Assembly: GCA_026119855.1 (NCBI GenBank)
Contig: JAOWBW010000192.1
Location: 496,001-560,000, forward strand
Direction of reading: 5' to 3'
DNA: 64,000 nucleotides
Origin: Campanula takesimana
Taxonomy: Eukaryota; Streptophyta; Magnoliopsida; Asterales; Campanulaceae
Shown here: piece by piece, positions 1-11,344 of the stretch
Layout of the letters: every line of letters starts with the position of its first letter
Numbering within the stretch: the first letter of the stretch is position 1
Made by a program: the position numbers and the translations under genes
Notes under the pieces: model-generated
Database searches by the model: none
What the model was told of the DNA's origin: nothing
What the model saw: only the letters and a program-made list of their open reading frames with translations

Positions 1-120
1 TAGCCCCTCGGCGACGCTTCTTGCAAGGCAATGAGGGGTCGACGATAAGAGAAGGATCCGTCTGAAACATGAGTTTCAAAATAGATGAAAGGTAAGGGAA
101 CGGCTGGACCTTGACAGGCG

Positions 121-158
121 ACCTACGTATCCGCGGGGAATCAAGCCAAACGTAGTTC
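121..158. other. CTACG/CGTAG nested fold motif, copy 1
   Basis: CTACGT (123-128) pairs with ACGTAG (150-155). Inner TCC/GGA closes a GCGG loop. Confidence 0.6.
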
Positions 159-285
159 AAATCTGATGGGGAAATTGGGAATGATTTGTCCTCTTATGGG
201 GAGCAACGTCTTCTGCTGGGGAAAATGCACCTGCTGGGGATGAGAGATGACCGCGTCGGTCGGGTGGCTGAACCTTTTCAGGTTT

Positions 286-323
286 CCTACGTATCCTCCG
301 AGGAATCAAGCCGGTCGTAGTTC
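286..323. other. CTACG/CGTAG nested fold motif, copy 2
   Basis: CTACG (287-291) pairs with CGTAG (316-320). Inner TCCT/AGGA closes a CCG loop. Confidence 0.6.
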
Positions 324-524
324 AGATCTGATGGGGAAATTGGGAGCCATCGGACTTCTGCTAGGGATAATAAACCTACGGGCACTATCCTGTATGAAGA
401 ACGAACATTCGTTAGGAAATGAAGTTATTTGGGAAAATTAAAGACTACGTTGTCTAAATAATCCCAAGATGGAATCGTAAACGCAATCAGGATCGCCGGG
501 GTTCCTGCCGATCGCGCTAAAGTA

Positions 525-1987
525 ATAGATGATGGATCTCTCGCGAACAGAAACGCCGAGGCTTCTGTCAACCACGATTGATCTAGGATGCATATGTCAT
601 AGAGGCGCCGAAGTCTCTACAATCATACGAATCCTAAAATAGATACTGGATCGCTCGCAAACAGAAACGCCGAGGCTTCTGCCCATCGCGATCGATCTAG
701 GATGCAATATGAATCCATAGAGGCGCCGAAGTCTCTACAATCATACGAATCCTAATAATAGATGCTGGATCTCTCGCAAACAGAAACGCCGAGGCTTCTG
801 CCCATTGCGATCAATCTAGGATGCGTATGTCATAGAGGCGCCGAAGTCTCTACAACCATACAAATCCTAAGAAAATATTAGGAAGTGCTAAAATAATAGA
901 TGCTGGATCTCTCGCAAACAGAAACGCCGAGGCTTCTGCCCATCGCGATCGATCTAGGATGCGTATGTCATAGAGGCGCCGAAGTCTCTACAACCATACG
1001 AATCCTAAGCAAATATTAGGAAGTGCTAAAATAATAGATGATGGATCTCTCGCAAACAGAAACGCCGAGGCTTCTGTCCATCGCGATCGATCTAGGATGC
1101 GTATGTCATAGAGGCGCCGAAGTCTCTACAACCATACGAATCCTAAGCAAATATTAGGAAGTGCTAAAATAATAGATGCTGGATCTCTCGCAAACAGAAA
1201 CGCCGAGGCTTCTGCCCATCGCGATCGATCTAGGATGCGTATGTCATAGAGGCGCCGAAGTCTCTACAACCATACGAATCCTAAGCAAATATTAGGAAGT
1301 GCTAAAATAATAGATGCTGGATCTCTCGCAAACAGAAACGCCGAGGCTTCTGCCCATCGCGATCGATCTAGGATGCGTATGTCATAGAGGCGCCGAAGTC
1401 TCTACAACCATACGAATCCTAAGCAAATATTAGGAAGTGCTAAAATAATAGATGCTGGATCTCTAAACAGAAACGCCGAGGCTTCTGCCCATCGCGATCG
1501 ATCTAGGATGCGTATGTCATAGAGGCGCCGAAGTCTCTACAACCATACGAATCCTAAGCAAATATTAGGAAGTGCTAAAATAATAGATGCTGGATCTCTC
1601 GCAAACAGAAACGCCGAGGCTTCTGCCCATTGCGATCGATCTAGGATGCGTATGTCATAGAGGCGCCGAAGTCTCTACAACCATACGAATCCTAAGCAAA
1701 TATTAGGAAGTGCTAAAATAATAGATGCTGGATCTCTCGCAAACAGAAACGCCGAGGCTTCTGCCCATCGCGATCGATCTAGGATGCGTATGTCATAGAG
1801 GCGCCGAAGTCTCTACAACCATACGAATCCTAAGCAAATATTAGGAAGTGCTAAAATAATAGATGCTGGATCTCTCGCAAACAGAAACGCCGAGGCTTCT
1901 GCCCATCGCGATCGATCTGGGATGCGTATGTCATAGAGGCGCCGAAGTCTCTACAACCATACGAATCCTAAGCAAATATTAGGAAGT
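525..1987. repeat. 138-bp tandem array, about 11 units
   Basis: Full units begin near 896, 1034, 1172 and 1310, then continue to 1987. The leftmost units (525-895) are shorter because they lack a segment ending AATATTAGGAAGTGC. One unit at about 1450 has lost a few bases in CTCTCGCAAAC. Each unit contains AGAAACGCCGAGGCTTCT and AGAGGCGCCGAAGTCTCT, two related 18-bp pieces with AGAA/TTCT and AGAG/CTCT ends. Right-hand units are nearly identical, suggesting recent amplification. Confidence 0.95.
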
Positions 1988-2109
1988 TTTAAGGGGTTTT
2001 CCGTATTCAAAGGTAACGAATATCAGTCAAAATAGCGCTAAGGGCACCTAAAAATGAACAAAGGGCAATGTACCAGGGGTAAAACTGAAATTTTGCATTT
2101 GGAGGCAAA

Positions 2110-2265
2110 GATGATGGATTGTTATGGAGTCGCAAACGGGATGAACTCTCAAGGAGTCATGAAGGTGATAGACTCTCAGGGAATCGCAGAAGTGATGGAC
2201 TCTTGGGGAGTCGCAAAGGTGATGGACTCTCGGGGAGTCGCCAAGGTAAAGGACTCTTTGGTGAG
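2110..2265. repeat. 27-bp repeats with GACTC...GAGTC dyads
   Basis: Five or so 27-bp units, best at 2170-2250, carrying GACTC and GAGTC around a five-base loop. The plus frame stays open because 27 is a multiple of three and reads as a nine-residue repeat (VMDSRGVAK type). I do not count it as a gene because it has no other support. Confidence 0.85.
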
Positions 2266-2513
2266 CAAAGGACGACCACAGAAAGCGTAATGTTTGGGAT
2301 CCGCTTACCCTAAATTAGGAGGAATACATAATATGAGGCTACGAACCATTAAGATGAAGGTATTAGGTAAGGGACATTTTGCTCGGTTGCTTAGGGTAGG
2401 ACCTAAGGCTTCTAAGGAAAGAGGATGGGTAGCCTCTTAGCCTTGAGATAAGGATGCAAAAGATGTTATGGTTGTTTAGACTTGAGATTGTGTCTTGGAT
2501 ACAATGTGGGTTT

Positions 2514-3826
2514 CCTAGGCTTACGGGCTAGGGTTTGGAGAGAATGCGACTGCCTAGGCTCGAGGCTAGGGTTCGGAGAGAATATGGAAAGGCTATTGTA
2601 TCCTAGGCATAAGACTAGCAGGGGATTGAGATTATGAATTTCCTAGGTTTCGAGACTAGGGTTTCGAGAATTTGGAAAGGATGTTGCACACAGGGCTTTA
2701 GAAATTCCCTAGAACTTGGGCTAGGGTAAAAGGGGATGGTGCTTCCTAAGCTTGAGACTAGGGTTTGGAGAGAATGCAGATTCCTAGGTTTGGGGCTATG
2801 GTTTGGAGAGGTTGAGGTTTGGGAACTTCCTAGATGTTAGGGTTTCGAACAAGGGTTTGGAAACTGGTGTTTAAGGACCATGACTCTCCTAGGTTTGGGA
2901 CTAGGGTTTAGAAATATCCTAGGCTTCGAGGCTAGGGCTTGGAGTTGTGGTAGGTTCAGAGGTTGCAAAGGCGTTGGCTTTAGACCTAAGGCTGGGAGTT
3001 GAAAGGGTTGTGACTTTCTAGGCTTGATGATAGAGTTTAAAGAGGATAATTTCTACCTAGGCTTAAGGCTAGGGCTTTAGAAAGAGTGCGACTACCTAGG
3101 CTTGAGGCTAGGGTTTGGAGCGAATACGACTACCTAGGCTCGAGGCTAGGGTTTAGAGCGAATGCGGCTTCCTAGGCTTGAGGCTAGGGTTGATTGAGTT
3201 TTGGACAGGGCATTATATCCTAGGTTTTGGACTAGGGTTCAATAAAACGGAGAATTGAGATTGTAAATTTCCTAGGTTTCGAGACTAGGGTTTCGGGAAT
3301 TTGGAAATGATGTTGCATACGGGGCTTTGGAAATTCCCTAGAATTTGGGCTAGGGTTAAAGGGGATGTTGTGGTTTCCTAGGCTTAAGGCTAGGGTTTAG
3401 ATAGGATATGTGACTACCTAGGATCAAGGCTAGGGTTTAGGAAGGGTGTAACTACCTAGGATCAAGGCTAGGGTTTAAGAAAGATGTAACTTCCTAGGCT
3501 TTAGGCTAGGGTTTGAAAGGATGTAATTACCTAGGCTTGAGGCTAGGGTTCAGAGAGAATGATATGACTACCTAGGCTCGAGGCTAGGGTTTAGAGAGGA
3601 TACGTGACTACCTAGGATCAAGGCTAGGGTTTAGGAAGGGTGTAAATACCTAGGCTCTAAGGTAGGGTTTGGAAGGGATGTAACTACCTAGGCTCGAGGC
3701 TAGGGTTTAGGAAGGATGTAATTACCTAGGCTTGAGGCTAGGGTTCAGAGAGAATGATGTGACTACCTAGGCTTGAGGCTAGGGTTTAGAGAATGTGTTT
3801 ACCTAGGTTTAAGGCTAGGGTTTGGA
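2514..3826. repeat. Array of CCTAG...CTAGG dyad units
   Basis: Roughly thirty units of 35-60 bp with core CCTAGGCTTGAGGCTAGGG, including TTTCGAGA and TTGGGG loop variants. Each core is an inverted repeat CCTAG/CTAGG. Spacers between cores vary (GTTTAGAGAGAATGCGACTA and similar). The GCTAGGGTTT text superficially resembles plant telomere repeat but is not heptameric. Confidence 0.9.
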
Positions 3827-3839
3827 GACCGAAAGCATT

Positions 3840-5420
3840 TGAAGGTTTGTCTTGGTTTAGACCGAGCAAGTTTGAGGTCTAAGAGTGTTGCGGTTTGGGG
3901 CAAATGAGCTTGATACCTCGTGGCTGGATAGGCTCGATAGATTAGACCTAGGCTAAAGTTCTAGGGTTTAGCTAGGGTAAGACTCAGACATGTGTTGAGG
4001 AGACCGGGGCCTAATGGAATGGTAGGCGTGATATCTAGGAGATCGAAGGCTAGGCAGGGTAGCGTTGGGACATAAGGCTTTCAAGCGGGTAAGTCTTTTG
4101 TCCTAGAGAAGTCGCGTTATGGGTTAGGACCAAGCAGGCTTGAGGTCGGCCAAGGAGCAACGGATTGGGATTGGATGATCCTAGTACCTAATACGCATGT
4201 CGGGCTTGGATCCTAGAGCGTTTGAAAGTTTAGGCTAGGTGCGAACCATAAGTGCGGGAAATGGTTTTGGATATATGACCATGTTGGCGCTTTAGGTAAA
4301 TGGATCGAGTGTCCAAGACTTTGCTTTGAGTACAATAGTGTGCCTAACAGGATTGGGTATGCTTAGGACTTAATTTTGCCTTAGAGGTCATGCGTGTGAC
4401 TAAGCTCGTTTGGCAATTTCGAAGGTAGGTTAGGGATGGGACCAAAGGTGTTTAAGGACATGGGTTTTAACCAGATGGGTATTGAGATCCCTATGGTATG
4501 GCGTGGTGCGCAGGAGATCCTATGTACTTGAGCAAGGTTTGAGATTTGGACTCGTTGGGGGAGCGATGTTTGAGATCCATGGAGTTCAAGGGTGGACCTT
4601 GTAGGTGGCGAGGTTTGGACTCGGCTTGGATTAAGTAGGTTAGAGTCCTTAAGGGGTTGAAAGTCAGACTAGGAAGTCTTTTGAGGCTAATGGGTGACAC
4701 TAGGTTGGTACTTGGTAGGTTTAAGAGTGGTAGGGTCATGGCTTGGACATGACGGGAGTCGGGAGACGTAGATGTTGTCGCTTTTAGTCGGACCAAGTAG
4801 GCTTGGGAATTACAGAGTCCAAAGGGTGGAGATGTAAGGTGAGAGACCTAAAGGGTAGAAAGTCTTGTGACCTAAAGGTTTAGGGGTTGAGGCCTAAGGT
4901 ATGGATCAGATATTCTAGAGACCTAAAAGGTAGGTGTTTGGTAGACTCGAATGGTCTTGGGCCCTCAGGGCTCGCTCCACAGGTTAGACTATGGGTGGAC
5001 CTTAGAAGTTGGACCGAGGAGGATAAGAGAGCTATGGCTTAGACAGGGTAAGGACGAGTATGTGTTGGTAGGTTTGAGATCTAGGAGATCGGGTAGGCTC
5101 GGGACCGGTAGGTTCGGGACCTAATGGGTCACCCTAAGGATTTGGCTTTGGTTAACTGGTTTAAGGTCTAAAGTTTTGGGTAGAACCGGTTTGAGGCCGA
5201 AGGGGTCATGCTACGAACTTGCGGAAGGTCGAGCTAAGAGGTTATGATGTAACGTAGGTAAGACTCACCGGGTAGGTTTGGGACCTAGGTAAGACTGATC
5301 GGGTAGGCTCGGGACCTAGAGAGTTTATGGTGTAACTTAGGCAAGACTGACCGGGTAGGCTTGGGACCTAAGGTTTTGAACCAGGTAGGTTGGGACCTAA
5401 GGGTATCCTATTGTGTAGGA
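3840..5420. repeat. Degenerate array with TAGG(T)-(A)CCTA dyads
   Basis: Irregular, diverged units such as GGTAGGTTTGGGACCTAGG and GGTAGGCTCGGGACCTA. They are clearest at 4830-5400, where GACCGGGTAGGCTCGGGACCT repeats at least four times. TAGGT and ACCTA face each other across about five bases. The left part (3840-4830) is more eroded. Confidence 0.7.
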
Positions 5421-5793
5421 AATAGGGTGAAGGACCGAGTCAACTCAAGAATCACGGAGATGGGTCTCAGATGGATCGAGGATGTTTTTACAATTTTGTG
5501 GAGACCGAGCGTGCGGGTTTATAAGCAAAGTGTCGGGGAGGAGAAAACTTTATGAAAGTGTTATGATCTTATACAGATGCCTTATAATTAATTATGATTC
5601 TAATCAATCCAAATAGGTCGTCGCGTGCCGAGTTAGACGATGAGGGGTGCCCTTCTTCTAAGTGTATCTTTGTTGACGCCTCGGTATTCTCTGGGAAACC
5701 ACATAGTCGACCCTTTCTGTTGGGGAAGCCCCAGTTCGATAAGGGTGTAGAGCGGGGTATCCTATCTCCTTTAAGACGCACCCTTTTTTCTGT
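5421..5793. other. Gypsy internal segment between repeat array and hairpin motif
   Basis: Overlapping short open frames on both strands (5569-5797) have no recognisable domain and are treated as chance. No other structure seen. Confidence 0.45.
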
Positions 5794-5823
5794 CTAGACC
5801 GCCCTTTCGGGTTTTCAATCTAG
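5794..5823. other. CTAGA/TCTAG nested hairpin motif, copy 1
   Basis: Same 30-bp architecture as the copy at 6781, about 1 kb away, but the outer stem is CTAGA (5794-5798) with TCTAG (5819-5823). One G-C pair has become A-T on both sides while the inner CCC-TTTC-GGG hairpin is unchanged. Confidence 0.7.
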
Positions 5824-6747
5824 CGGGTATCTCTTTTGCGTCATCTCCTTTTTTTTTTTTTTTTTTTTTTTGAAAATCATTCAGTCGACTCAAAAAAGGA
5901 AAAATAATTGTTTAAACATGCTGGGGCATTTTGGTGAGAGTAAGAGAGAGAGAGAGAGATAGTACTCACATTTTGACTCTCTGAGCAACTGAGGGTATAT
6001 ATGTACAAAAGGGAGGAAGCCCCTGCTTTGGCAGAAAGTAAGTGTTTAGCTCTTTCCTAGATTGTAGAACGGAAGACTTGTCGAGACATTTGAAAATTGT
6101 TTTATTCAAGATTCTCATTTGATTGCTCGAGAATGGACCTCGTTGATTAGTTAATGAGTTATGGTTAATTGGTAAACAAGTAGCCTCAAATTAATAAATG
6201 TTTTGATCAATTGTGAGTGAAGAAGTCAGGAGTAGAAATATGGGGGAAGAGAGAAGAGAAAGAAAATTGGCTCGAGGTGGGTTGTGTATATTTTGGACCG
6301 AACCGGGAGGTTGCCTACGTTCTCCTCAAGGTGAGGAGCTCAGGTCCGCGTAGTTCGGGGATGACCCGCTTGACGATGGTGTCGGGTTTCAGTGGGTATG
6401 TGTGGGAGGAAAGAAAAGAAAGAAAGTTGGCCCAAGGTAGGTTATGTTTGGCTTTGAGTGGTTGCCCGGTTGACGATGAAGTTGGGTTTTGAGTTTAGGG
6501 GTGAGAGGTTCATTTGAGGTGAGTTGTTCTGTGTAGCTCATTGCGGTAGATTACTCCTTTGTAGTTGTTGCAGTGGATTGCTCCATCGTAGTTGTCATGG
6601 GTTGCTGTCGTTTATCTACTTTGTAAGGAAAGAAAGGAAAATAGAATATTTGAGGTGAAAAGAAATGGGACTTTTACTTTTCCATGGTGATAGCCCCTTC
6701 TATTTTTCTTTATTTATTTATTTTTTTATTTTATCTCTTTGTGCACA

Positions 6748-6778
<31 letters not shown>

Positions 6779-6780
6779 GC
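5824..6780. other. Gypsy internal segment, no gene seen
   Basis: Contains poly-T tracts (about 5850-5871 and 6751-6778), a GA microsatellite near 5943-5960, and a fold-motif copy at 6312-6356. Nearby GGAAAGAAAAG-type text at 6250-6290 and 6400-6430 looks like an old local duplication. No supported coding frame. Confidence 0.5.
6312..6356. other. CTACG/CGTAG nested fold motif, copy 3
   Basis: CTACG (6315-6319) pairs with CGTAG (6349-6353). The inner stem CTCCTC/GAGGAG (6322-6327, 6333-6338) is six perfect pairs. Confidence 0.65.
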
Positions 6781-6810
6781 CTAGGCCGCCCTTTCGGGTT
6801 TTCAACCTAG
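6781..6810. other. CTAGG/CCTAG nested hairpin motif, copy 2
   Basis: CTAGG (6781-6785) pairs with CCTAG (6806-6810). The inner hairpin is CCC-TTTC-GGG. A poly-T tract lies directly to its left, which would be poly-A in the minus-strand transcript. Confidence 0.7.
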
Positions 6811-6844
6811 CGGGCTTCTTTTTGTGCAATGCTCTAACTTTTGC

Positions 6845-6873
6845 CTAGGCCGCCTTTTTGGGTTTCAACCTAG
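6845..6873. other. CTAGG/CCTAG nested hairpin motif, copy 3
   Basis: CTAGG (6845-6849) pairs with CCTAG (6869-6873). An inner CCTTTTTGG stem replaces the CCCTTTCGGG of the other copies. It is 35 bp to the right of copy 2. Confidence 0.65.
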
Positions 6874-6876
6874 CGA

Positions 6877-6879
<3 letters not shown>

Positions 6880-6959
<80 letters not shown>

Positions 6960-6962
6960 TTT
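6880..6962. repeat. (TA)n microsatellite plus T tract
   Basis: About 70 bp of TA dinucleotides with one TACA interruption, followed by about 12 T. Confidence 0.95.
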
Positions 6963-7821
6963 ATATTTGTACATGAAACATTGGGCGAGACAAGCCCCTA
7001 GTTTGCTTTCGCCTTTCTCGATTGCTAGGTAGCTTCCTTATAGTTCAAGCGGCCTTTTGCTAGCGGCGGGCGTCCTAGCCCCTTGATTTTCACCGGTAGA
7101 GCTCCATTGGATTATCACGTGCACCAATGAATGACTTCGTGCACTTGTCTTATATTTGCGATGGAATACGGACAGCCCCAGTGTAACGGCATGTAGTACT
7201 CATGATGGGAACAAACCAATCCTTTAAATTGTGGCAGCATGGATGTCTATTTGATGATGAGCAACCGCAGTCCATTTCTTTGTCACGACCTTATAAAAAG
7301 GGGTCTAATGGTGGGATGAGAGGCGTATGAGGATAGTGTATGGGAGAAGGTGTATATAGAGAGTGTACATGAAGTGTGTACAAATGGTGAGTGTATAGAG
7401 AGAGTGTATGGGGGTAGAATGTAGAGAGAAGGGAAAGTGATTCGTTCATCCCAATTGGTCGAAGCATTTGTTATTTTGAGATTAATCGTTTACTTAGTTA
7501 TGTGAATGGTTTGTGGGTCCATTTACCTTTTAATGAGTCGTCATTAATGAGTAAGATTAGGATTAATTCATCATATAAAGATATAGCAATCAAGCGAAAA
7601 TGGTGAATAAGACAATTTTCATGAAATTGATATATGCAAGCTTATATCTCAAGTCTAGAGAGAAAAGAAAAGAAATAAAGATCCTTTTATTGGAACTAAA
7701 AGATTTAAACTGACTAGTCCGGGGTGGACTTTTACTTAAAGAAACAAAAATCGTCCAAGGTGGACTTTTGACTAAAGACACTCTAGAACCTATGAAGACT
7801 GAATGACCCTTTTCTTTTCTT
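6963..7821. other. Gypsy internal segment, no gene seen
   Basis: Downstream of the gag stop on the minus strand. It has unique sequence with a short GTGTAT/GAGAG-rich run near 7330-7430. No protease, reverse transcriptase or integrase motif was found in any frame; short frames at 7590-7844 carry no recognisable domain. Confidence 0.5.
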
Positions 7822-8502
7822 TTATTTGAAGGAGGTAGCCCCAATTTCCTCTTTTGCCCATGCCCATGTATTCCATTGGCGGGTGATGACTCCGCTGTTA
7901 ATGAGGCTTTGAATCTTTCTCCTCAATTGGAGGCAATCTTCGGTGTCATGCCCAATGTACTGGTGGTATTGGCAGTGTTTGGAGGGATCCAAGCCTTGCT
8001 TCACCTTACTTGGTTCATAATTGAACAAAGGAGACAACTTGCCGGCTTGAACTAGACTTTTGAAGAGTTTGCCCAAGTCGTCGAATTCGCGCTCGTCCTT
8101 CCTTTCACGAACTGTCTTTGAGGGTGATTTAGGTACCGGCACCCCTTGTTGATGAGTAGTCATAGGAGGCATCCCGATGGGGACAGTCTGTGGCGGCCCG
8201 TACATTTGAGGAGCGTACGGGTGTTGACATTGAGCAAGAGGGAGAATTCGACTGAGGTAATCATAAACGCCACGAATGTCAGACAAATGGCGCCTCTCGA
8301 TATCTCTTAGGGTCTTATGCAACTCCTTCTGAAAGTGTGTTGCTTGCTCGTTGAGAATGGCCTTAAAGTGGATTGCTTGTTCATCGAGGATGGCTTCGAA
8401 GTGGGATGCTTGCTTACTGAGAGCAGTACCGGTGTAGAGGATTGTCTCGGGATCTTGGGTAGCAGCTTCAGTTGCAACTTCGATGTTCCTTGCAGCCGAC
8501 AT
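7822..8502 (-). pseudogene. gag remnant of the Tat/Ogre-like element
   Basis: A 226-codon minus-strand frame starting MSAARNIE. Residues about 30-62 hold three near-repeats of a HF(K/E)AIL(D/N)EQA motif, likely helical. A proline-rich middle is followed by HCQYHQYIGHDTEDC at about residue 178, the C-x2-H-type knuckle of gypsy Tat/Athila gag proteins (assignment from memory). Family gag proteins are several hundred residues and carry a capsid domain before the knuckle; none is visible, and the frame stops about 40 residues after the knuckle with no protease. I infer an internally deleted gag, perhaps kept only for packaging or translation signals. A fold-motif copy lies about 170 bp upstream at 8670-8735. 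The start is the first ATG. Confidence 0.65.
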
Positions 8503-8669
8503 GATGCAGAACTCTAGTCATGAAAGAGTTAAGCCTCTTAGTTGAATTAAATTAGATTCGTATTTAATGATAAGGCATCGTTATAAAAATTATTTTTTGG
8601 AAAAGAGTCGGTCTCCACATTTTTGAAATGCATTTTGGTAAAAAATTGAAAGTTTGACCGGGCCGAAGT

Positions 8670-8735
8670 TGCCTACGTTCCCCTTACCATGAGGGAGAGG
8701 TCCCACATAATAAGAGGCTCAGGTCGCCGTAGTTC
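8670..8735. other. CTACG/CGTAG nested fold motif, copy 4
   Basis: CTACG (8673-8677) pairs with CGTAG (8728-8732). Inner CCCTT/GAGGG, with one wobble pair; about 20 extra bases follow the inner stem. It lies just upstream of gag on the minus strand. Confidence 0.6.
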
Positions 8736-8889
8736 GAATCAAGTTAGACCTTTTTTTAAAAAGAGGTGAGAGGTGACCATAGGGGTCAATTTGATAGAGT
8801 CTTTTTAAGATAAAGAGCGATCTTGAGGTCAAAAGCCGGAGATGACTCGGTCCTTGGTCAAGCATGGGTGAGGAAGACCTATAGGAGTT

Positions 8890-10800
8890 GGTTTTGATTG
8901 AGTCGGGTATGGTTTGACTTATGGTTTGACCTAAATTTGACCTAAGGTTTGACCTAAGGTTTCAGACAAGAAGTGGTTCAAGCTAGAATGCGATGATAAT
9001 GGTGGGTTGACCTAGATGGGTAATGGATAGGTCGACCTAAATGAGAAGGGTTGGATTGACCTATATGGTGAATGAATCAAGATAGCGGGTTGTAGCGGGT
9101 TGCCTATGGGATGATCTAAGCGGGATAGACATGGTTTGACCTAAGCGAGTCTAAGGTTGACCTATTCGGGTTGGTGGACCAAGGAATGTTGGAGATTGAC
9201 CTGGATGGATCCAAGATAGGTAAGTCGACCTAAGCGGGTCACGGGTTGACCTTGACGGGTCGAAGGTGAAGGGGTAGTTTTAACCTAAGACGGACAAGTT
9301 GGACCTAAACGGGTTGACCTAGGTTGGTCTGGACGACGGTGGGTCAAATAATGACCTAGGTGGGTCAAGATGACGGCTCGACCTAAGGGGGTTAGGACCA
9401 AAGGTAATTGGGTTCACCTATGGAATCAAAGATTGACCTAAAAGGTCGAAAACGGATAAGGTTGACCTAGGAGTCCAAGTTTGACCTAAGAGGTCGAAGG
9501 TGATTGGGTTGACCTAGGAGGTCAAAGGTTGACCTAAGAGGTTAACGGATGATAATGTTGACCGAGGGGGTCAAAGGTTGACCTAAGAGGTCAAAGGTGG
9601 ATGAGGTTGACCTAAGAGGTCAAAGGCGGATGAGAATGACCTATGGGGTCAAAGGTTGACCTAAGAGGTCAAAGACGATAAAGTTTACCTAGGGGGTTAA
9701 ATGTGATAAGGTTGTCCTAGGAGGTCAAGAGTTGACCTAAGAGGTCGGAGGTGGATAAAGTTGACCTAGGCGGTCAAGGGTTGACCTAAGAGGTCGAGGG
9801 ATGACCTAAGAGGTTGAGGGTGATAAGGTTGACCTAGGAGGTCAAGGGTAGACCTAAGAGGTCAAAGGCGGATAAAGTTGACCTAAGGGGTCAAAGGTAG
9901 ACCTAAGAGATCAAAGGTTGGTACGGTTGACCTAGGGGGTCAGAGGTTGACTTAAACGGATAAGATTGACCTAGGGGGTCAAAGGTTGACTTAAACGATA
10001 AGATTGACCTAGGGGGTCAAAGGTTGGCCTAAGAGGTCAAAGGGTGGTAAGGTTGACCTAGGAGGTCAAAGGTTGACCTAAGGGGTCAAAGTTTGGCTTA
10101 AGAGGTGAAAGGTAGATAAGGTTGACCTTGGAGGTCAAAGGTTGGGAAGGTTGACCTAGGTGGTCAAAGGTTCACCAAGGAGGTCAAAGGTAGGTAAGGT
10201 TGACCTAGGGGTCAAAGGTTGACCTAGGAGGTCAAAGGTAGGTAAGGTTGACCTAGGGGGTCAAAGGTTGACTTAGGAGGTCGAAGGTGATAGGGTTGAC
10301 CAAGGAGGTCAAAGGTTGACCTAAGAGGTCAAAGGGTGATAATGTTGACTGAGGGGGTCAAAGGTTGACCTAAGAGGTCAAAGGTGATAAGATTGACCTA
10401 GGAGGATGAGGTTGACCTAAGTGGTCAAGGGTTAACCTAAGAGGTCGGAGGTGATAAGGTTGACCTAGGAGGTCAAGGGTTGACCTAAGAGGTCGGAGGC
10501 GGATAAAGTTGACCTAGGCGGTCAAGGGTTGACCTAAGAGGTCGAGGGGTGACCTAAGAGGTTGGGGGTGATAAGGTTGACCTATGGGGTCAAAGTTGAC
10601 CTAAGAGGTCGAAGGTGATAGGGTTGACCTAGGAGGTAAGGGTTGACCTAAGAGGTCGAAGGTGATAAGGTTGACCTCGGGGGTCAAAGGTTGACCTAGG
10701 GGGTCAAAGGTTGGCCTAAGAGGTCAAAGGGTGGTAAGGTTGACCTTGGGGGTCAAAGGTTGAGAAGGTTGACCTAGGCGGTCGAAGGTGAAGGGTAGAC
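8890..10800. repeat. GACC/GGTC minisatellite with TTGACC-GGTCAA dyads
   Basis: Dozens of irregular 20-50 bp units of the form GTTGACCTAAGAGGTCAAAG. Most carry TTGACC and GGTCAA facing each other across about five bases. Units drift at the left end (from about 8890) and are most regular at 9450-10760. TTGAC(C) is also the core W-box bound by WRKY factors, though nothing here shows such use. The array lies between the primer site and gag of the gypsy element. Confidence 0.9.
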
Positions 10801-11344
10801 CCAAATGGATCGCAATGATGGCCCAACGGATGAGCGATGGACCTTAGAGGTCGCCTAGATGCAATGCACATTTTATTTTGCGAAAAGTTTTGCATTTATT
10901 TACATCCTAAATGGGTGGTCCGAGGAGTGTCCTAATCTCTATGTGTGGGTTGACACGGGTTAGGTTAAAGGTTCCCACCGCTCGCGGAACGTACACGGTG
11001 AGTGGAGTAGACGAGTGACTCGAAAAATGTGAGGCAGTAGCGCACAAATTCCTGCACATCGAATACTCCGGGTAGTAGGGACCTGTGCAGTGCTGACACG
11101 GACTAGTGGTAGTGTGTGGTAAAAACTAATTCTTTTTAGGGAGAAAAGAGAGAAGTTTTTAATGTTAGGATGATGCAAATGCAATGCATGATAGAGAGAG
11201 AGAGAGATAGAGAATAATGTACAGGGGAGCATGGCAGAGTTTTGTTTGACCCTAATACTAAAGCGAAAATAACAAAGGTACAAGGATACAAGGTATATAC
11301 AAAGTACAAGTATCAACAAAGTACAAGTATTAACATTGCGGGGT
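10801..11344. other. Leader segment without recognizable gene
   Basis: Unique sequence between two minisatellites in the gypsy leader. It holds a short GA microsatellite near 11190-11215. Minus-strand open frames running in from the neighbouring array encode nothing I recognise. Confidence 0.5.

Larger units (their letters stand above)
1..524. other. Gypsy internal segment with a duplicated 165-bp block
   Basis: Two copies of a block holding the CTACG/CGTAG motif and ATCTGATGGGGAAATTGGGA lie 165 bp apart (121 and 286). A short open frame at 247-441 is not supported as a gene. Confidence 0.6.

Noticed and set aside
525..1987. CRISPR-like appearance of regular repeats
   Set aside because: Units are contiguous 138-bp tandems without unique spacers, in a plant nuclear sequence.
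2054..2313. Nine-residue repeat protein (VMDSRGVAK type)
   Set aside because: A by-product of 27-bp repeats in a retroelement; no start context or homology seen.
2514..3826. Possible interstitial telomere repeat (CTAGGGTTT)
   Set aside because: Units are not heptamers and are built on CCTAG/CTAGG dyads.
5569..5797. Overlapping frames on opposite strands of 67-70 codons
   Set aside because: Mutually overlapping, no recognisable domain, in non-coding gypsy DNA.
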